A DNA stretch of 55,605 bases from an uncultured Candidatus Nemicrothrix sp. (GTDB lineage Bacteria > Actinomycetota > Acidimicrobiia > Acidimicrobiales > MedAcidi-G1). The notes beneath the pieces are model-generated. The model made no database searches, was not told the origin of the DNA, and was given only the letters and a program-made list of their open reading frames with translations. Location: the NCBI GenBank assembly GCA_913055915.1, contig CAJXKL010000015.1, forward strand, positions 1 through 55,605, given 5' to 3'. This document shows, piece by piece, positions 8,777 to 18,000 of this stretch; the stretch's first letter is position 1; each line of letters starts with the position of its first letter. A program made the translations under genes and the position numbers.

Positions 8777-10180
8777 TCAGCGGTAGATCATGTTGAGCGT
8801 GTTCAGGGCCGTCTCGATCGTGGCGTCGTCGGACCATGTCTCGATCTCAGCGGCGGCCTTGGCGGCATTGAAGCCGACCAGAATCGGTTGGTCGGTCCAC
8901 GGCACGGCGTTGTACCACTCCACGAAATGGCCCTTCGTCGAAGGTACGTATGAGATGAGGTCGGCCTGCTCATCCCAGAAGATCTCCGGGAAGCGGAGTA
9001 CCACCTTGTTCATCAGGCCCATCCCGAGCATCTGCACAGCTGAGAGGGTGGAATGGGGCAGATCGGGGGTGAAGCGAATCCTCTCCCCCTTGAGGACCCC
9101 GAGGGGCACGGTCACGATGGCTGCGTCTGCGTCGAACCTGCCCTGTTCGGAGTCGACGACCACCCCGGGGCCACCGTGGTCCACGCTCGACACTGCTGTT
9201 TCGAGGCGGATGTCGAGACCCGCCGCCAGGCTCTCGATTATCGGGCGGTAGCCCGTGGTTGGCACTGCATCACCACCGCGGAAGGCTTTCCCGAAGAAGG
9301 CTGTCGCCATTGCCAACTTGTCCACGTCGGCCGGCCACCAGTGCTCGATCTCAGAGGTGATGAGGAAGTCGAACCACCTCTGTTCCTCTGCGTTCAGTCG
9401 TTCCCTGATGGGTGCCAACTCGGGCCCCATCGCGTGCGTCGACGAACTCGACAGGGCGGCATCAACCATGGCCTCGTACAGATGATCGAGTCGGCTCCAG
9501 TCCATTAGGGAGCCATCGGTGTCGTAGAGGACGGAGTTGTCGTAGTCCGTGTGAACAAGGGTGATGTCGAGGGAGTCGGCTAGTTCGGCGAGAGGGTTGC
9601 CCCTGACACCGTGGATCCACGAACCCCCCAGATCAACAGGTGCGTCACCCATGTCGTCGGTCCAGACCCGTCCGCCGATCCGGCCCCTTGCCTCGACCAC
9701 GACCGCATCGGAGCCGGCGTCAACCAGTGCCTGCGCGGCCCCGAGGCCCGCTGCGCCGGCACCTACCACCACGACTGAACGGTAACCGTGGCCTTCGAGC
9801 ACCTGTGATGCTGCTCGCCGCCCGGAGCTGAGGGCTCCGTGGACTGTGCCCGGGTAGTCGGAGTCGGTTGCCTCTCCAGCGAGGAACAGGCGATCACCGA
9901 TCGGTCTTGCGAGCGCCGCCCGCGATGTTGCCGAAGTACCAGCCGGCAGGTACGAGTAGGAGCCGAGCGACCAGGGGTCGGCGCCCCAACGGGTCACCCG
10001 CCAGTGGGTGGGGTCGGGGATCGTGCGCGGGCCGGTGGCCTCGACGGGTGGTGCGGTCGAATCCGAGCCGGTACGGGGAGGCGTCGTTGCGCAGCCTGTT
10101 GCAAGGGCCAATCCTCCTAGGCCCGCCGCGGCCAGGAACGACCGACGTGACAAGGCTGCGTTATGCGGCTGGGGCGACAT
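8777..10180 (-). CDS. Tat-exported lipoprotein flavin amine oxidase with circularly permuted domain order
   Basis: This 467-residue protein has every sequence block of a flavin monoamine oxidase, but in rotated order. Residues 11-30 are a twin-arginine signal (SRRSFLAAAG) ending in a lipobox (LATGC, Cys30). Residues 53-128 are what is normally the C-terminus of the family: VTRWGADPWSLGSYSYLP, then the FAD-contacting GEATDSDYPGTVHGA and SGRRAA. Only after that, at residues 135-172, comes the normally N-terminal Rossmann motif VVVVGAGAAGLGAAQAL and GRIGGRVWT. The chain ends with the segment that usually precedes the VTRW block. The ATG at 10180 is chosen because it places the Tat motif near the N-terminus. 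The gene follows the MocR regulator by four bases. The enzyme would oxidise an amine outside the membrane; the substrate is unknown. Confidence 0.9.
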   Translation of the reverse strand: MSPQPHNAALSRRSFLAAAGLGGLALATGCATTPPRTGSDSTAPPVEATGPRTIPDPTHWRVTRWGADPWSLGSYSYLPAGTSATSRAALARPIGDRLFLAGEATDSDYPGTVHGALSSGRRAASQVLEGHGYRSVVVVGAGAAGLGAAQALVDAGSDAVVVEARGRIGGRVWTDDMGDAPVDLGGSWIHGVRGNPLAELADSLDITLVHTDYDNSVLYDTDGSLMDWSRLDHLYEAMVDAALSSSSTHAMGPELAPIRERLNAEEQRWFDFLITSEIEHWWPADVDKLAMATAFFGKAFRGGDAVPTTGYRPIIESLAAGLDIRLETAVSSVDHGGPGVVVDSEQGRFDADAAIVTVPLGVLKGERIRFTPDLPHSTLSAVQMLGMGLMNKVVLRFPEIFWDEQADLISYVPSTKGHFVEWYNAVPWTDQPILVGFNAAKAAAEIETWSDDATIETALNTLNMIYR

Positions 10181-10184
10181 TCGC

Positions 10185-11543
10185 TCAGGCTCCGACCCTG
10201 CGTCCAGGCGGGATTGAGGCAGCCTCGGCAAGGGCTCTGGCCAGTTCGTCAAAGCCTGTGCCGACAGTTGCGACCGTGAGTCGCAGGTGCGGAACTGTTC
10301 CGGAACTGACCATGAAGGGGCTGCCCGGTGCGGCACCGATTCCCTGGGCGGACAGGGCGACCAGGGCGTTTGTCTCGTCTCCGACCTCGAGCCACAGGTT
10401 GATTCCCGATTTGCCGGGCACGGTCACCCCGTGAGCCCGGAGGCTGTTGATGAGCGATGACCTGCGTGCTGCGTAGGTGGCTGCTGCTTCGGCAACGGTG
10501 TCGGCCGTGGCCTGGGTTGTGAGCAGTTGGAGAAGCACTCCCTGAAGCAGCCGGCTGCTCCATGCCGGGCCCAGTTGGCGGCGGTGGACCATGGCCTCGA
10601 TGACCGGTCCGGATCCTCCCACGGCGGCCAGGCGCAGGTCGGGGCCGTAGGCCTTGGAGAAGCTGCGTATGTGGACGACCCGGTCAGGCAACCGGGTCCC
10701 GAGGCTGTGAAGGGTCGAACCTGACACTTCACCCGAGTGGTCATCCTCGATGATCAACAGGTCGGACCCTTTCAAGAGGTCTGCCAGCTGGTCGACCCTC
10801 TCAGCGTCGTGGCTCCAACCCGTCGGGTTGTGGGCGCGGGGCTGAAGGACCAGGAGGTTGGGATCCATGGCAAGGCCATGGGCGAGGGAGTCCGGGTCGA
10901 GGCCGCCTTCAACCATCTGGACCGGGATCAACTCGGCGCCAGCCAACTCGAGCATGTCGATGGTCGGGGGGAATCCGGGATCTTCCACGAGCACCCTGTC
11001 TCCGTAGTTGACCGTTTCGGCGATGATCCGGTCGAGGGCGTCGAGAGCCCCGTCTACCACGGTCAGCGCCTCGGGCTCGAATGGCCAGCGTTGCCGGAGC
11101 ACCTCGGACAGTGTCGGGAGGGTGGGTTGGTCCAGGTAGCTCGAGACCGGTGGTTCGTCCCTGAGTGCAGCCAGGGCAGGTCCCAGCGGCGGCAGCAGGG
11201 TCGGATCCGGGGTACCGGTGCTGAGGTCCAGCCTGTAGGTGTGCGGGTTGACGGGTACCTGCCAGAAGCGCCCCGGGTCCTCAGGTTGGCGGCGGGCCCG
11301 TACGAAGCTTCCGCGGCGGCCCTCTGTTGTGAGAAGGCCTGCGTGGTGGAGGCGGCGCCATGAGTCGGCGACGACAGAGGGGCTCACGTTGAGGTTTCGG
11401 GCAAGTGCCCGCACTGTCGGCAGGCGGTCGCCGCTCGGAATGTTCCCGTCGCTGATCAGCCTGCCAATTGCAGAGGCGATGTCGGCTGGTCCGGTGCTGG
11501 TGCCGACTGCGTTCGTGATGGCGGTGAGTGCGGGTTCGGTCAT
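10185..11543 (-). CDS. MocR-type transcriptional regulator (GntR HTH plus aminotransferase domain)
   Basis: This protein of about 452 residues combines an N-terminal GntR winged helix (IPSGDRLPTVRALARNLNVS, near residues 35-55) with a class I aminotransferase-like effector domain. The PLP-binding Lys lies in SFSKAYGPDLRLAAVGG. MocR regulators sense PLP adducts with amino acids or amines. The ATG at 11543 is chosen; the longer frame upstream to 11738 is non-homologous and covers the intergenic region. It is divergent from the pyrimidine catabolism operon and co-directional with the amine oxidase gene, so it may control either or both. Beta-alanine or another amino product is a plausible effector, by inference only. 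Confidence 0.9.
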   Translation of the reverse strand: MTEPALTAITNAVGTSTGPADIASAIGRLISDGNIPSGDRLPTVRALARNLNVSPSVVADSWRRLHHAGLLTTEGRRGSFVRARRQPEDPGRFWQVPVNPHTYRLDLSTGTPDPTLLPPLGPALAALRDEPPVSSYLDQPTLPTLSEVLRQRWPFEPEALTVVDGALDALDRIIAETVNYGDRVLVEDPGFPPTIDMLELAGAELIPVQMVEGGLDPDSLAHGLAMDPNLLVLQPRAHNPTGWSHDAERVDQLADLLKGSDLLIIEDDHSGEVSGSTLHSLGTRLPDRVVHIRSFSKAYGPDLRLAAVGGSGPVIEAMVHRRQLGPAWSSRLLQGVLLQLLTTQATADTVAEAAATYAARRSSLINSLRAHGVTVPGKSGINLWLEVGDETNALVALSAQGIGAAPGSPFMVSSGTVPHLRLTVATVGTGFDELARALAEAASIPPGRRVGA

Positions 11544-11591
11544 GTTCCTGGATTTCGGGTCACAGGGGTAGTAGCAACTCCCGATGAAATA

Positions 11592-11625
11592 TTTGTGTGT
11601 TACAAAGAATGGATTGTATGCACAA
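11592..11625. promoter_or_regulatory. Candidate operator: paired TTGT/ACAA palindromes in the mocR divergent region
   Basis: In the AT-rich 170-base gap between mocR and the ureidopropionase gene lie TTTGT-N5-ACAAA (11592-11606) and TTGT-N4-ACAA (11614-11625). A further GCACAAC repeat occurs at 11620 and 11644. A TACAAT hexamer on the minus strand (11614-11619) could be the mocR -10 element. This is the natural binding region for the divergent MocR protein; assignment is by position and symmetry only. Confidence 0.4.
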
Positions 11626-11713
11626 CGATTTGGTAATACTGTCGCACAACACGGCATAGGGCAACCGCGGCGGCATGAACCGTCGGCGGAACCAGGCCAC
11701 GGAGGAGAACCCA

Positions 11714-12556
11714 ATGGCGAACGAGGTACGCGCGGCAATGGTCCAGACGGCCTGGACCGGTGACAAGGAGTCGATGATCGATCTCCACGAGCAGTACATG
11801 CGTGAGGCGGCAGCAGCAGGAGCGCGGGTCATGTGCTTCCAGGAGCTCTTCTACGGCCCTTATTTCTGCCAGGTGCAGGAAACCGAATACTACGAGTACG
11901 CCGAGGCCATTCCAGATGGTCCGACCACCAAGCGGTTCCAGGAGCTGGCAGCAGAACTGGGCATGGTCGTGGTCCTTCCCATGTACGAGAAGGAACAGGA
12001 GGGCCTGCTCTACAACACGGCGGCCGTCATCGACGCCGACGGCACCTACCTGGGCAAGTACCGCAAGACCCACATCCCCCAGGTCAAGGGCTTCTGGGAG
12101 AAGTTCTACTTCCGCCCCGGCAACCTCGGTTACCCGGTGTTCGACACCGCCGTTGGCAAGGTCGGCGTCTACATCTGCTACGACCGGCACTTCCCCGAGG
12201 GTTGGCGGGCGCTCGGCCTGAACGGCGCACAGATCGTGTTCAACCCGTCGGCGACCAGCCGGGGCCTCTCGTCGTACCTGTGGCAACTGGAACAGCCGGC
12301 CTCGGCCGCAGCCAACATGTACTTCGTCGGTGCCATCAACCGCGTCGGCATCGAGGCGTTGGGCGACAACGACTTCTACGGGACCACCTATTTCGCCAAC
12401 CCGCGTGGGCAGTTCGTTGGTGATGTCTGTTCCGACCAGGACGCCGAGTTGATTGTCCGCGATCTGAACCTCGACATGGTGGACGAGGTCCGCAACCAGT
12501 GGGCCTTCTACCGTGATCGCAGGCCTGACATGTACGGCCCGCTGACCTCCGCCTGA
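11714..12556 (+). CDS. Beta-ureidopropionase-type carbon-nitrogen hydrolase
   Basis: This 280-residue nitrilase-superfamily protein would hydrolyse N-carbamoyl-beta-alanine (or N-carbamoyl-beta-aminoisobutyrate) to the beta-amino acid, CO2 and ammonia. The Glu-Lys-Cys triad is visible in CFQELFYGPYF, KYRKTHIPQ and YICYDRHFPEG. Closely related enzymes are N-carbamoylputrescine amidases, but the neighbouring dihydropyrimidinase, transaminase and semialdehyde dehydrogenase favour the pyrimidine role. The start at 11714 has a GGAGGA ribosome site eight bases upstream; an in-frame start at 11675 lies before this site. It is the first gene of the operon. Confidence 0.9.
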   Translation: MANEVRAAMVQTAWTGDKESMIDLHEQYMREAAAAGARVMCFQELFYGPYFCQVQETEYYEYAEAIPDGPTTKRFQELAAELGMVVVLPMYEKEQEGLLYNTAAVIDADGTYLGKYRKTHIPQVKGFWEKFYFRPGNLGYPVFDTAVGKVGVYICYDRHFPEGWRALGLNGAQIVFNPSATSRGLSSYLWQLEQPASAAANMYFVGAINRVGIEALGDNDFYGTTYFANPRGQFVGDVCSDQDAELIVRDLNLDMVDEVRNQWAFYRDRRPDMYGPLTSA

Positions 12557-12591
12557 GGGCGACCCACCACTACCTGTCGGAGAAGTTGACC

Positions 12592-13890
12592 ATGGCGACC
12601 AATTCTGAACTGCTTGATCGGCACCAGGCGGTGCTTCCATCCTGGCTGGCGCTCTACTACGACCCGCCCATCTCAATGGACCATGGTGAAGGACGCCACG
12701 TGGTCGACGTGGAGGGAAACCGCTACCTGGACTTCTTCGGCGGAATCCTCACGACCAGCATCGGATACAACGTTCCAGAGGTGACCAGGGCGGTCCAGGA
12801 TCAGGCCTCAAAGGTCCTCCACTCGTCGACCCTGTACCTCTCCGAGCCGATGATCGAGTTGGCCGAGCTGGTTGCCGACCTGTCGGGGATCCCGGATGCA
12901 AGGGTGTTCTTCACCACCTCGGGAACCGAAGCCAACGACGCTGCGCTCCTGTTGGCAACTACCTACCGGAAGTCCAACCAGATCCTGGCCCTGCGCAACA
13001 GCTACCACGGCCGTTCCTTCAGCACCATCGCCATCACGGCGCAACGGGCCTGGTCGCCGACCAGCGTTAGCGGCCTCTCGGTCAACTACGTGCAGGGCGG
13101 CTACCGCATGCGCAGCCCCTTCAGGGCCCTTGACGACGATGCGTATACGACCGCCTGCGTCGAGGACCTGGTCCAGGTGTTCGACATGATGACGTCAGGC
13201 GACGTGGCGGCGATGATCGCCGAGCCCATCCAGGGTGTCGGTGGCTTTGCAGTTCCGCCGGACGGTTTCTTCGGAGCCATGAAGAAGGAACTCGACAACC
13301 GTGGTGTCCTCTTCATCTCCGACGAGGTCCAGACCGGATGGGGCCGGACCGGAGACAACTTCTGGGGATACCAGGCCCACGGGATCACGCCCGACATCCT
13401 CACGTTCGCCAAGGGGGTCGGAAACGGCCTGGCCCTCGGAGGAGTTGTCGCCAGCGCCGAGGTGATGAACTCCCTCCCGGCAAACTCGCTCTCCACCTTC
13501 GGAGGCAACCCGCTGAGCAGCGCAGGGGCGCTTGCGACCATCCGCTACATGCTGGACCATGACCTCCAGGGAAACTCGAAGCAGATGGGTGGCCGGCTGG
13601 TAGAGCACCTTGCTCCGGCGGCCGAGGCATGTCCGTCCGTGGGCGAACTGCGGGGCCGCGGCCTGATGCTGGCCTTCGAGATGGTGTGTCCCGGAACCAA
13701 CGAACCGGATGCCGATGCAGCGGCCCGCCTCCTCGAGGCGGCCAGGGCACGCGGCGTGCTGATAGGCAAGGGTGGCCTCTACGGCAACGTGCTTCGCATT
13801 GCACCGCCGATGACGGTCACCGCAGACGAGATCGACGAAGCCGGCGAGGTCATAACAGCAGCGCTCGGTTCGTTGACAGTTGCTGGCTGA
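12592..13890 (+). CDS. Class III aminotransferase, likely beta-alanine / 3-aminoisobutyrate transaminase
   Basis: This PLP-dependent transaminase of about 432 residues belongs to class III. The cofactor region is FISDEVQTGWGRTG with the conserved Asp, and the Schiff-base Lys is in LTFAKGVGNGL. The GTEANDAALLLA segment is the phosphate-binding turn. Mammalian AGXT2-like enzymes of this type transfer the amino group of beta-alanine or 3-aminoisobutyrate to pyruvate or glyoxylate. Position between the ureidopropionase and dihydropyrimidinase genes supports that role. The ATG at 12592 is preferred to an in-frame TTG two codons upstream. Other omega-amino acid substrates cannot be excluded. Confidence 0.88.
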   Translation: MATNSELLDRHQAVLPSWLALYYDPPISMDHGEGRHVVDVEGNRYLDFFGGILTTSIGYNVPEVTRAVQDQASKVLHSSTLYLSEPMIELAELVADLSGIPDARVFFTTSGTEANDAALLLATTYRKSNQILALRNSYHGRSFSTIAITAQRAWSPTSVSGLSVNYVQGGYRMRSPFRALDDDAYTTACVEDLVQVFDMMTSGDVAAMIAEPIQGVGGFAVPPDGFFGAMKKELDNRGVLFISDEVQTGWGRTGDNFWGYQAHGITPDILTFAKGVGNGLALGGVVASAEVMNSLPANSLSTFGGNPLSSAGALATIRYMLDHDLQGNSKQMGGRLVEHLAPAAEACPSVGELRGRGLMLAFEMVCPGTNEPDADAAARLLEAARARGVLIGKGGLYGNVLRIAPPMTVTADEIDEAGEVITAALGSLTVAG

Positions 13891-13949
13891 GGCTGGACGC
13901 CACGGCCTGAGCGGACAAACATGTTGATGGAACGAACGGGAGGCAGGAA

Positions 13950-15362
13950 ATGACGATCCTCATCAAGAACGGAACTGTTGTGAGCCCGACAGGGCGTCAC
14001 GAGGCAGATGTGCTGGTCGACGACCAGCAGATTGCCGCGGTGCTCCAGCCCGGTAGTGATGCGGCGGCATCAGCCGAGAGTGGTGCCGAAAAGGTGATCG
14101 ACGCAGCCGGTAAGTACGTCGTGCCCGGAGGCATCGACGCCCACACCCACATGGAGTTGCCATTTGGCGGCACCTTTGCATCCGACACCTTTGAGATCGG
14201 CACCCGGGCGGCCGCATGGGGCGGGACCACCACCATCATCGACTTCGCCGTGCAGCGTGACGGCGAGAACGTGAGGGAGTCGCTTGACGCATGGCTCGCC
14301 AAGGCCGAGGGCGAGTGTGCAATCGACTACGGGTTCCACATGATCCTCGGCGGTGTCGACGATGCGGCCCTCAAGGAGATGGACAACCTCGTCGGTGAGG
14401 GAATAACCAGCTTCAAGCTGTTCATGGCCTACCCGGGTGTCTTCTACAGCGACGACGGACAGATCCTGCGGGCCATGCAGAAGGCATCCGACAACGGTGG
14501 CCTCATCTGCATGCATGCCGAGAACGGCATAGCCATCGACGTGCTGGCCGAGCAGGCTGCCGCCCGCGGCCAGACCGATCCCGTCTACCACGGCATCACA
14601 CGACCGCCGGCCCTTGAGGGCGAGGCAACAAACAGGGCCATCCAGCTGGCACTGGTTGCCGGTGCCCCGGTCTACTTCGTGCACCTCTCTGCCAGCGAGG
14701 CCCTGGTAGCGGTGGCGGCGGCCCGCAATGACGGCCACAACGTGTTCGCCGAGACCTGCCCCCAGTACCTCTACCTGAACCTCGAGGACCACCTGGGCCT
14801 GCCGGGCTTCGCTGGAGCTGGCTACGTCTGCTCACCACCGTTGCGGACCAAGGCGCACACCCACCACACCGACCTGTGGCGCGGCCTGCGCACCAACGAC
14901 CTGGCCGTCGTGTCCACCGACCACTGCCCGTTCTGCATGAAGGACCAAAAGGAGCTGGGCCTCGACGACTTCAGGGCGATTCCCAACGGGATCGGTGGAG
15001 TCGAGCACCGCATGGACCTCATCTACCAGGGCGTGGTCATGGGCGAACTGTCGCTTGAACGCTGGGTTGAGACCTGCTCAACGACGCCCGCACGCATGTT
15101 CGGCCTCTATCCCCAGAAGGGTGTGATAGCCCCCGGATCCGATGCAGACATCGTCCTCTACGATCCGAACGGTTCAACAACGCTGTCGGTGGACACCCAC
15201 CACATGAGCATGGACTACTCAGCCTATGAGGGTGTCGAGATCGACGGTCGGGTCGACACGGTGCTCTCCAAGGGCAAGGTGCTCATCGCCGACGACGCCT
15301 ACCACGGTGCGAAGGGCGATGGTGCCTACCTGCGCCGTGGCCTCTCCTCGTACCTCCTCTGA
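13950..15362 (+). CDS. Dihydropyrimidinase (hydantoinase family)
   Basis: This 470-residue amidohydrolase would open the ring of dihydrouracil or dihydrothymine. The metal ligands are in GGIDAHTHMELPFGG (about residue 60), the carbamylated Lys is in GITSFKLFMAYPG (about 155), and the second-metal His residues are in ICMHAENG and FVHLSASEA. The C-terminal DTHHMSMDYSAYEG block is typical of dihydropyrimidinases. Length matches the family. It follows the transaminase by 59 bases; an AGGCAGG ribosome site precedes the start. Allantoinase and D-hydantoinase are relatives, but neighbouring genes complete a uracil/thymine pathway. Confidence 0.93.
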   Translation: MTILIKNGTVVSPTGRHEADVLVDDQQIAAVLQPGSDAAASAESGAEKVIDAAGKYVVPGGIDAHTHMELPFGGTFASDTFEIGTRAAAWGGTTTIIDFAVQRDGENVRESLDAWLAKAEGECAIDYGFHMILGGVDDAALKEMDNLVGEGITSFKLFMAYPGVFYSDDGQILRAMQKASDNGGLICMHAENGIAIDVLAEQAAARGQTDPVYHGITRPPALEGEATNRAIQLALVAGAPVYFVHLSASEALVAVAAARNDGHNVFAETCPQYLYLNLEDHLGLPGFAGAGYVCSPPLRTKAHTHHTDLWRGLRTNDLAVVSTDHCPFCMKDQKELGLDDFRAIPNGIGGVEHRMDLIYQGVVMGELSLERWVETCSTTPARMFGLYPQKGVIAPGSDADIVLYDPNGSTTLSVDTHHMSMDYSAYEGVEIDGRVDTVLSKGKVLIADDAYHGAKGDGAYLRRGLSSYLL

Positions 15363-15429
15363 CGGTCTGCAGGCGTCCACGACCGGCACAGAGACCACGA
15401 TCCACGTTCAGACCTCTCAGGAGTAACCC

Positions 15430-16917
15430 ATGTTGCAGATTCAGCACCTGATAGACGGCGAAGCCGTCGAGTCGGGTTCAGGCCGGGTGGGACCGGTGTT
15501 CAACCCGGCCACCGGCGAACAGACTGGTCAGGTCGACCTGGCATCGGTTACCGAGGTGGATGCCACCGTGGCGTCCTCCAAGGCGGCGTTTGCCGAGTGG
15601 AGAAACGTGTCGATCGCACGGCGCACCAAGTTGCTCTATACCTTTCGGAACCTGGTCGTTGAGAACGCCGACGAGATAGCCTGGCGACTGACCGCAGAAC
15701 ACGGCAAGGTCGGAGACGACGCGCGTGGTGAGGTCGCCAGGGGCATCGAGAACATCGAGTTCGCATGCGGATTCGCCCATACCCTGGAGGGTCGTTACAG
15801 CGAACAGGCCTCCACCGGGGTGGACGTCTATACCGTTCGCCAGCCCGTGGGCGTATGCGCCGGCATCACCCCCTTCAACTTCCCCGCCATGGTGCCACTC
15901 TGGATGCTTCCGAACGCCGTGGCCTGTGGCAACACGTTCATCCTGAAGCCCTCCGAGCGGAACCCCTCAGCGCCCCGGTTCGTCGTCGAACTGGCCCAGG
16001 AAGCGGGCTTTCCGCCCGGTGTCATCAACCTCGTCAACGGAGACAAGGAGGCGGTCGACAGGCTGCTCGAACACCCCGATGTTGGGGCGGTCAGCTTCGT
16101 GGGTTCCACCCCGATCGCCCGCTACGTGTACTCGACCGGTACCGCCAACGGCAAGCGCATCCAGGCCCTTGGTGGGGCCAAGAACCACATGATCGTGCTG
16201 CCCGACGCCGACTTGGGCCTGGCTGCCGATGCCGCTGTGTCAGCCGCCTACGGGTCAGCCGGAGAGCGCTGCATGGCCGTGTCAGTCGTCGTGGCTGTAG
16301 GTGACATTGCAGAACCACTGGTTGAGGCGATAAAGGTGCGGATGGAGAAGCTGGTAATCGGGCCCGGTGATGACCCTGCATCTGAGATGGGGCCGCTCAT
16401 CACCGCTGAGCACCGCGACCGGGTAGCCGGATACGTGGGATCCGGTGCCGCCGACGGTGCCGACGTCGTAGTTGACGGTCGCGACCAGGCCTTTGACGGA
16501 AGCGGCTTCTTCCTCGGTGTCTCGCTGCTCGACAGGGTGACAACCGACATGTCGGTCTACCGGGACGAGGTCTTCGGCCCGGTCCTGTCGGTGGTGCGTA
16601 GCGACGGCTACGCCGAGGCGGTCAAGCTGATCGCCGACAACGCGTACGGCAACGGAGCCGCCATCTTCACCCGTGACGGTGGCGCTGCACGACAATTCCA
16701 GGGCGATGTCGAGGCCGGCATGGTCGGTATCAACGTCCCGATACCGGTGCCTGTCGGCTACCACTCGTTCGGTGGCTGGAACGACTCCTTCTTCGGTGAC
16801 ACGACCATGTACGGGCCCGAGGGGATGCGGTTCTACACGCGGCCCAAGGTCGTGACCAGCCGCTGGCCGGACCCGTCCACGAGCAGCGTGGACCTGGGCT
16901 TTCCCAGGAACGACTGA
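15430..16917 (+). CDS. mmsA: CoA-acylating (methyl)malonate-semialdehyde dehydrogenase
   Basis: This 495-residue aldehyde dehydrogenase would oxidise malonate semialdehyde to acetyl-CoA, or methylmalonate semialdehyde to propionyl-CoA, with release of CO2. Features are GVCAGITPFNFPAMVPLWM, the loop FVGSTPIARYVY, and the catalytic Cys in GSAGERCMAVS. This last is the mmsA-type active site, which lacks the usual general-base Glu motif of other aldehyde dehydrogenases. The enzyme disposes of the semialdehyde produced by the transaminase. The start has an AGGAG ribosome site. Confidence 0.93.
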   Translation: MLQIQHLIDGEAVESGSGRVGPVFNPATGEQTGQVDLASVTEVDATVASSKAAFAEWRNVSIARRTKLLYTFRNLVVENADEIAWRLTAEHGKVGDDARGEVARGIENIEFACGFAHTLEGRYSEQASTGVDVYTVRQPVGVCAGITPFNFPAMVPLWMLPNAVACGNTFILKPSERNPSAPRFVVELAQEAGFPPGVINLVNGDKEAVDRLLEHPDVGAVSFVGSTPIARYVYSTGTANGKRIQALGGAKNHMIVLPDADLGLAADAAVSAAYGSAGERCMAVSVVVAVGDIAEPLVEAIKVRMEKLVIGPGDDPASEMGPLITAEHRDRVAGYVGSGAADGADVVVDGRDQAFDGSGFFLGVSLLDRVTTDMSVYRDEVFGPVLSVVRSDGYAEAVKLIADNAYGNGAAIFTRDGGAARQFQGDVEAGMVGINVPIPVPVGYHSFGGWNDSFFGDTTMYGPEGMRFYTRPKVVTSRWPDPSTSSVDLGFPRND

Positions 16918-16987
16918 TCACAGGACCAGGCAGGACAGAACGGAACGGGAGTCGACACGACAGCAAGGTCGTGTAAAGGGGGAGATG

Positions 16988-17986
16988 ATGGACTTCGGGG
17001 TGGTAATGCAGACCGATCCGCCGGCAGGGCGGGTCATCGAGTTGACCAGGCGCGCTGAGGGCCTCGGCTTCACCTACGCGTACACCTTTGACAGCCATGT
17101 GCTCTGGCAGGAGCCGTACGTCATCCACAGCCAGATGCTGGCTGTCACCGAAACAATGGTCGTCGGCCCCATGGTCACCAACCCGGGAACCCGCGACTGG
17201 ACCGTGACGGCCTCGGTCTTCGCCACCCTCAACGACATGTACGGCGAGCGCACGGTGTGCGGAATCGGGCGTGGCGACTCGGCCATGAGGGTCATCGGAA
17301 ACAAGCCGTGCAACCTGGCCACCCTCGAGGAGTCGATGGGCGTCATCAAGGGGCTCGCCGAGGGTGAAGAGGTCGACTACAACGGAACCCGCCAGAAGTT
17401 CCCGTGGCGATCCGGTGGATCGTTGCCAATGTGGATGGCCGGCTACGGACCAAAGGCGCTGGCCCTTTGCGGCAGGGTCGCCGATGGGTTCGTGTTGCAG
17501 TTGGCCGACCCCCAGATTGCAGAATGGACCATCGGCGCCGTGCGTGCTTCAGCTGAGGAGGCCGGCCGCGACCCCGACGACATCTACATCTGCGTCGTCG
17601 CTCCTGCATACGTGGGAGACGACATCGCCCACCAGCGCGACCAGGTGAGGTGGTTCGGCGGCATGGTCGGAAACCACGTTGCAGATCTTGTGACCCGGTA
17701 CGGGACCGAGGGAACTGCGGTGCCTGCCGCCCTGACCGACTACATCGAGGGGCGCAAGGGGTACGACTACAGCGACCACGGCAGGGCCGGCGCGGAACAC
17801 ACCGACTTCGTACCCGACGAGATCATCGACAGGTTCTGCATCCTCGGCACCGAATCCGCCCACATCGAACGCCTCGAGGAACTTCGGGACCTCGGGGTCG
17901 ACCAGTTCGCCGTGTACCTCATGCACGACCAGCAGGATGAGACCCTTGACGCATACGGCCAGCGGATCATCCCCGCTATGGGCTGA
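16988..17986 (+). CDS. LLM-class, probably F420-dependent oxidoreductase
   Basis: This protein of about 332 residues has the bacterial-luciferase (LLM) TIM-barrel fold. It opens with DFGVVMQTDPPAGRVIEL and contains VVGPMVTNPGTRD and GIGRGDSAMR, as in methylene-tetrahydromethanopterin reductase-like F420 enzymes. Relatives occur beside pyrimidine or hydantoin catabolism genes in other genomes, to my knowledge. Its reaction is undefined. No dihydropyrimidine dehydrogenase is encoded in the cluster, so this enzyme is a candidate pyrimidine ring reductase, purely by context. ATG 16985 and ATG 16988 are adjacent; 16988 has the better distance to the GGGGGAG ribosome site. Confidence 0.85.
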   Translation: MDFGVVMQTDPPAGRVIELTRRAEGLGFTYAYTFDSHVLWQEPYVIHSQMLAVTETMVVGPMVTNPGTRDWTVTASVFATLNDMYGERTVCGIGRGDSAMRVIGNKPCNLATLEESMGVIKGLAEGEEVDYNGTRQKFPWRSGGSLPMWMAGYGPKALALCGRVADGFVLQLADPQIAEWTIGAVRASAEEAGRDPDDIYICVVAPAYVGDDIAHQRDQVRWFGGMVGNHVADLVTRYGTEGTAVPAALTDYIEGRKGYDYSDHGRAGAEHTDFVPDEIIDRFCILGTESAHIERLEELRDLGVDQFAVYLMHDQQDETLDAYGQRIIPAMG

Positions 17987-18000
17987 CTGGTGACCTGTTG

